DNA from: a virus
Virus record (IMG/VR): IMGVR_UViG_3300029923_000033
Span: 1-46,865 of that record
Length of the DNA stretch: 46,865 nucleotides
Strand: one strand, 5' to 3'
In this document: one piece after another, positions 44,584-46,865 of the stretch
How positions within the stretch are numbered: position 1 is the stretch's first letter
How the letters are laid out: every line of letters starts with the position of its first letter
The notes under the pieces: generated by a model
Databases searched by the model: none
Told to the model about the DNA's origin: nothing
What the model saw: only the letters and a program-made list of their open reading frames with translations
Program-made: the position numbers and the translations under genes

Positions 44584-44797
44584 TGCGAAAAATTCGATGT
44601 GTCCTGTCGTAACCGTCATGTCATGCAAGGTCGGCGGCGTTTATAGTCTGGAATATCCAGACGGATGCGACAATTGCGAAATGCTTAATTGGTGGGTTGC
44701 ATTTAAAACTGAAAAGGAATGTAATGACACATGGATTAAACAAAATCAAGATAATATCGAAGCAGTCGAAGAATACTATAAAAAATATACCATATGA
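44567..44797 (+). CDS. Small Cys-rich protein, 76 aa
   Basis: Contains CPVVTVMSCKVGGVYSLEYP and CDNCEMLNWW, suggesting metal binding. It is one of the few genes with a possible Shine-Dalgarno (AAGGAG) in place, although that stretch also encodes the upstream protein. Overlaps genes on both sides. Confidence 0.66.
   Translation: MSQRNNAKNSMCPVVTVMSCKVGGVYSLEYPDGCDNCEMLNWWVAFKTEKECNDTWIKQNQDNIEAVEEYYKKYTI
44647..44661. repeat. Small palindrome TCTGGA-N3-TCCAGA, second copy
   Basis: The exact reverse complement of the 15-bp element at 44180-44194, here within a coding sequence. Confidence 0.85.
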
Positions 44798-45027
44798 TTG
44801 AAATCATTAAGAATGACTGCCGATGGTGTAAGCATTTAAAAAGAGAAGAGGACGGCGCATGGGGTGAATCGATGTATTTTTGGTATGAATGTGAATCAAC
44901 ATCATATCATAATTTGAGGTCATTTCCATTCGCCGCTACCAAGTGCAAAAAATTTGAGCAATCTGAATATTACACGAAAAAAACATATAGCTATGACGGA
45001 AAAAGATATAATTTCGGCGTATTGTAA
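44794..45027 (+). CDS. Small Cys-rich protein, 77 aa
   Basis: NDCRWCKHLKREED … YFWYECES … FPFAATKCKKFEQ has four Cys in a zinc-knuckle-like order (CxxC…C…C). The pattern recurs in small phage proteins with unknown function. ATGA overlap upstream. Confidence 0.7.
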   Translation: MIEIIKNDCRWCKHLKREEDGAWGESMYFWYECESTSYHNLRSFPFAATKCKKFEQSEYYTKKTYSYDGKRYNFGVL

Positions 45028-45307
45028 GATCAGGACGATTGATCAAACAATTCCCGATGAAGTTTTAGACTTCATGAAAGAGGCTGCTATCGAAAAGCTT
45101 GTTAAAGCCGATCAAGACGATGCAAACTGGATTCCATATAGTTTCAACATATTGGCATCACGCCCAAAGGTGTCTGGCAAATATTTTGTCTGTCGTAAAG
45201 ATGGTAAAGTACATTGGGAAACATGGAACGGTAGTGGATGGGCTTACAATGAAGCATCTATTAAGTATTGGAAAGACATTAAAATGCCCACAAACTTTAA
45301 ACATTAA
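44993..45307 (+). CDS. DUF551-like small protein, 104 aa
   Basis: Start ATG 44993 (MTEKDIISAYCKIRTIDQTI). The C-terminal part SRPKVSGKYFVCRKDGKVHWE … WAYNEASIKYWKDIKMP matches the DUF551 pattern of phage proteins (P-x-xG-xY-xV … YW). Function unknown. Overlaps the upstream gene by 35 bp. Confidence 0.68.
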   Translation: MTEKDIISAYCKIRTIDQTIPDEVLDFMKEAAIEKLVKADQDDANWIPYSFNILASRPKVSGKYFVCRKDGKVHWETWNGSGWAYNEASIKYWKDIKMPTNFKH

Positions 45308-45308
45308 T

Positions 45309-45950
45309 ATGAAAAATTTTGAAATTGAATCCATAGGGTACAAGTTTAGGTTTAATTCTACTGAAAAAATCTTGTACTATAAAATGACAATGGAATCTGT
45401 TGAGTATTTGGTGACAAAAAGAGACTTATTTTGGTATTGTGCTAAATGGCTTGCGTCAAATGAAATGAAATTTATCGAATTTGACATTTACGAACTTGCC
45501 GAGATCGCAAGAAAAATGTTTAGAATAGTGCCTAGTGATATCTTTTTAGGCGATAATGACGAACTCTCATTTTTCACACAGCATGCAATCGATGCTCCGA
45601 ATAAAAAGACAAAATCAAAACGTAAAAACAAAACATATACGGCGAATGAAATCACAAAAATTCTTGATATATGTCAAGAATTTGATATCCTATACGACAA
45701 AGGTGTTTATAAGCCAATCACGCAAGAAATGGCTGATTTTGCTGATGAATCTGAATATACTCTGGGTGTGCTTGATGATTTGGTTGGTTATGAAATAATG
45801 GTTTATAACGACGGTTTTCATAAAACCGATGGTCAAATGGTTGGGTACGATTTCACGCTGAAAAGTCCCAAGGGTAAAATTACAGAATTCTCAACTGACA
45901 TGTGTTTAATGGTTGGCTGGAATTATTGTGATGAATTAAAGATTAATTAA
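45309..45950 (+). CDS. Hypothetical protein, 213 aa
   Basis: Start ATG 45309 (MKNFEIESIGYKFRFNSTEK) is chosen because it lies just after the upstream stop; the frame is open further upstream but overlaps that gene. Beta-rich N-terminus, a basic linker (KKTKSKRKNK, about 98-107) and an acidic C-terminal domain ending with CLMVGWNYCDELKIN. Not recognised. Confidence 0.68.
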   Translation: MKNFEIESIGYKFRFNSTEKILYYKMTMESVEYLVTKRDLFWYCAKWLASNEMKFIEFDIYELAEIARKMFRIVPSDIFLGDNDELSFFTQHAIDAPNKKTKSKRKNKTYTANEITKILDICQEFDILYDKGVYKPITQEMADFADESEYTLGVLDDLVGYEIMVYNDGFHKTDGQMVGYDFTLKSPKGKITEFSTDMCLMVGWNYCDELKIN

Positions 45951-45951
45951 C

Positions 45952-46155
45952 ATGAGGCGACCAGAAATAATAGAAGCTGAAATCATAGCATTAAAAGCAG
46001 AACTGATTATGTCTCAAGTATTTTATAAAGTTAAGCCACAGGATGAATCTTTAAGAATATCTGATTGGGTTCGTAATAACAGCAACGGTCATTTCATAGG
46101 CAGAACATATTTTAGGGATCACATGGAAAAACTTGTGTGGGAAGAAGACGATTAA
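45952..46155 (+). CDS. Hypothetical protein, 67 aa
   Basis: MRRPEIIEAEIIALKAELIM begins with a basic-acidic helix, then an aromatic basic stretch (SDWVRNNSNGHFIGRTYFRD). It starts 1 bp after the previous stop and ends just before the promoter of rtcB. Not recognised. Confidence 0.66.
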   Translation: MRRPEIIEAEIIALKAELIMSQVFYKVKPQDESLRISDWVRNNSNGHFIGRTYFRDHMEKLVWEEDD

Positions 46156-46165
46156 TTGATTATTT

Positions 46166-46195
46166 TTGTAACCTTTTAATTTTCTTAACGTATAA
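46166..46195 (+). promoter_or_regulatory. Early-type promoter
   Basis: TTGTAACC at 46166 and CGTATAA at 46189, followed by the rtcB gene at 46222. Confidence 0.88.
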
Positions 46196-46221
46196 GTAAG
46201 TAACAATTAAAAAATTACAAA

Positions 46222-46865
46222 ATGTTTGATTTAAAAGGAAAATACGCAGATGCGATTCTGTACTTGGAAACATACGAAGATGGCTTGTTTGAACAAATCT
46301 ATCCTATCATCAATTCCTACGTGTCCAGAGGTTTAAAGGTACGTATCATGCCAGATGCTCATATTGGTAAAGGAATCTGTATTGGTTTCACTATGGAGTT
46401 GGGTCAATATCTAAATCCTGCTTTTTGTGGCGTGGATATTGGATGCGGAATGTTGGCTGGACGATTTAAAGCCAACGAAGTATTGGATTTAGCTTTGATT
46501 GACGAGAAAATCAAGAAAATAGTTCCTATGGGATTTAATGTTCATGCTGGTGCTAAGTCAAAGAAAATTCCTTACGGCGAAGTTCAGGAATTGGCTAATG
46601 CATTCGCTGAAAAGTATAACGAGAAATTCGGAACTTCTTATGTTGCGCCTTCTTACAATGAAAAATGGCTAAAGGATAAACTAAAGACCATTGGTATGGA
46701 TGCTGAAAAGTTATTCAAGTCAATCGGTACACTTGGAGGCGGCAACCATTTCATCGAATTAGGATATGACGAAGAATCTAAGGATAACTGGATAACAGTT
46801 CACTGCGGTTCGAGAAACTTAGGCGTTAAGGTATGCGAATACTGGCTGAAAAGAGCTAAAACTCA
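46222..46865 (+). CDS. rtcB: RtcB-type RNA ligase, N-terminal part
   Basis: 214 residues are in the window and the gene runs past the right edge. MPDAHIGKG (43-51, D45, H47), VDIGCGM with metal-binding C75, SIGTLGGGNHF with N175-H176, and TVHCGSRNLG with H194 all match RtcB. RtcB joins RNA 2',3'-cyclic phosphate or 3'-phosphate ends to 5'-OH ends using GTP and Mn2+. With the HNH-RNA ligase and Thg1-like enzyme it can reverse the tRNA cuts made by host anticodon nucleases (inference). Confidence 0.93.
   Translation, partial: MFDLKGKYADAILYLETYEDGLFEQIYPIINSYVSRGLKVRIMPDAHIGKGICIGFTMELGQYLNPAFCGVDIGCGMLAGRFKANEVLDLALIDEKIKKIVPMGFNVHAGAKSKKIPYGEVQELANAFAEKYNEKFGTSYVAPSYNEKWLKDKLKTIGMDAEKLFKSIGTLGGGNHFIELGYDEESKDNWITVHCGSRNLGVKVCEYWLKRAKT

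Noticed and set aside
1840-45343. Numerous open frames on the minus strand and in shifted plus frames
   Set aside because: All lie inside better-supported plus-strand genes or RNA elements, lack promoters and have no recognisable domains.

Overview
This window is a near-continuous run of plus-strand genes from a large tailed phage, probably a myovirus-type phage of a Bacteroidota host. The phage assignment rests on a T4-type lysozyme, a 1626-residue repeat-rich tail fibre/spike, rIIA- and rIIB-like genes, three free-standing homing endonucleases and dozens of short overlapping genes. The host assignment is inference. Almost no start codon has a Shine-Dalgarno sequence; starts follow A-rich stretches instead. 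Several small secreted lipoproteins are present, DNA is AT-rich, and tRNA 3' ends lack an encoded CCA. The standard code is used, and no convincing minus-strand gene was seen.

Regulation is unusually legible. Twenty-one copies of one promoter motif (TTGTAAC[C/A] then CGTATAA) have exactly the same internal spacing and stand before most operons. A second motif, GTATTTAT, lies 22-27 bp before the lysozyme, tail, holin-like and two homing endonuclease genes, and about 40 bp before the third endonuclease; it looks like a late promoter. For the lysozyme and one endonuclease, the late motif lies inside a hairpin that covers the start codon. Several terminators abut or overlap promoters.

Layout. 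1-3829: GNAT-like protein, HNH-RNA ligase fusion, LAGLIDADG endonuclease and Thg1-like enzyme. 3912-13688: many small proteins, a MmcB-like nuclease, a glutathionylspermidine-synthase-like enzyme, tandem paralogues and two lipoproteins. 13699-17834: an RNA locus, the main anomaly. It holds one ordinary tRNA-Ile, about eight tRNA-like cloverleaves with shrunken, expanded or interrupted anticodon regions, other helix-closed RNAs, boxA-like motifs and six small proteins. 17853-21840: small genes including an S24-like protein and a P-loop protein. 22079-23057: lysis/late genes. 23145-28244: small genes, a second endonuclease, rIIA and rIIB. 28254-30462: small genes, a macrodomain and a MazG-like protein. 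30463-30759: an intergenic region with two interlocked perfect inverted repeats. 30760-34297: glucosaminidase-like protein, small genes, third endonuclease, DHH phosphoesterase. 34310-39190: tail fibre/spike. 39311-41342: J-domain/pseudokinase-like protein, a 41-residue protein and a vWA protein. 41441-46155: adenylosuccinate synthetase, holin-like protein and small genes. 46222-end: RtcB, cut by the window edge.

The genes suggest a phage invested in RNA repair (HNH-RNA ligase, Thg1-like enzyme, RtcB, tRNA-like locus), nucleotide supply (PurA-like, MazG-like) and counter-defence (rIIA/rIIB, macrodomain, possibly DHH). That reading is inference.
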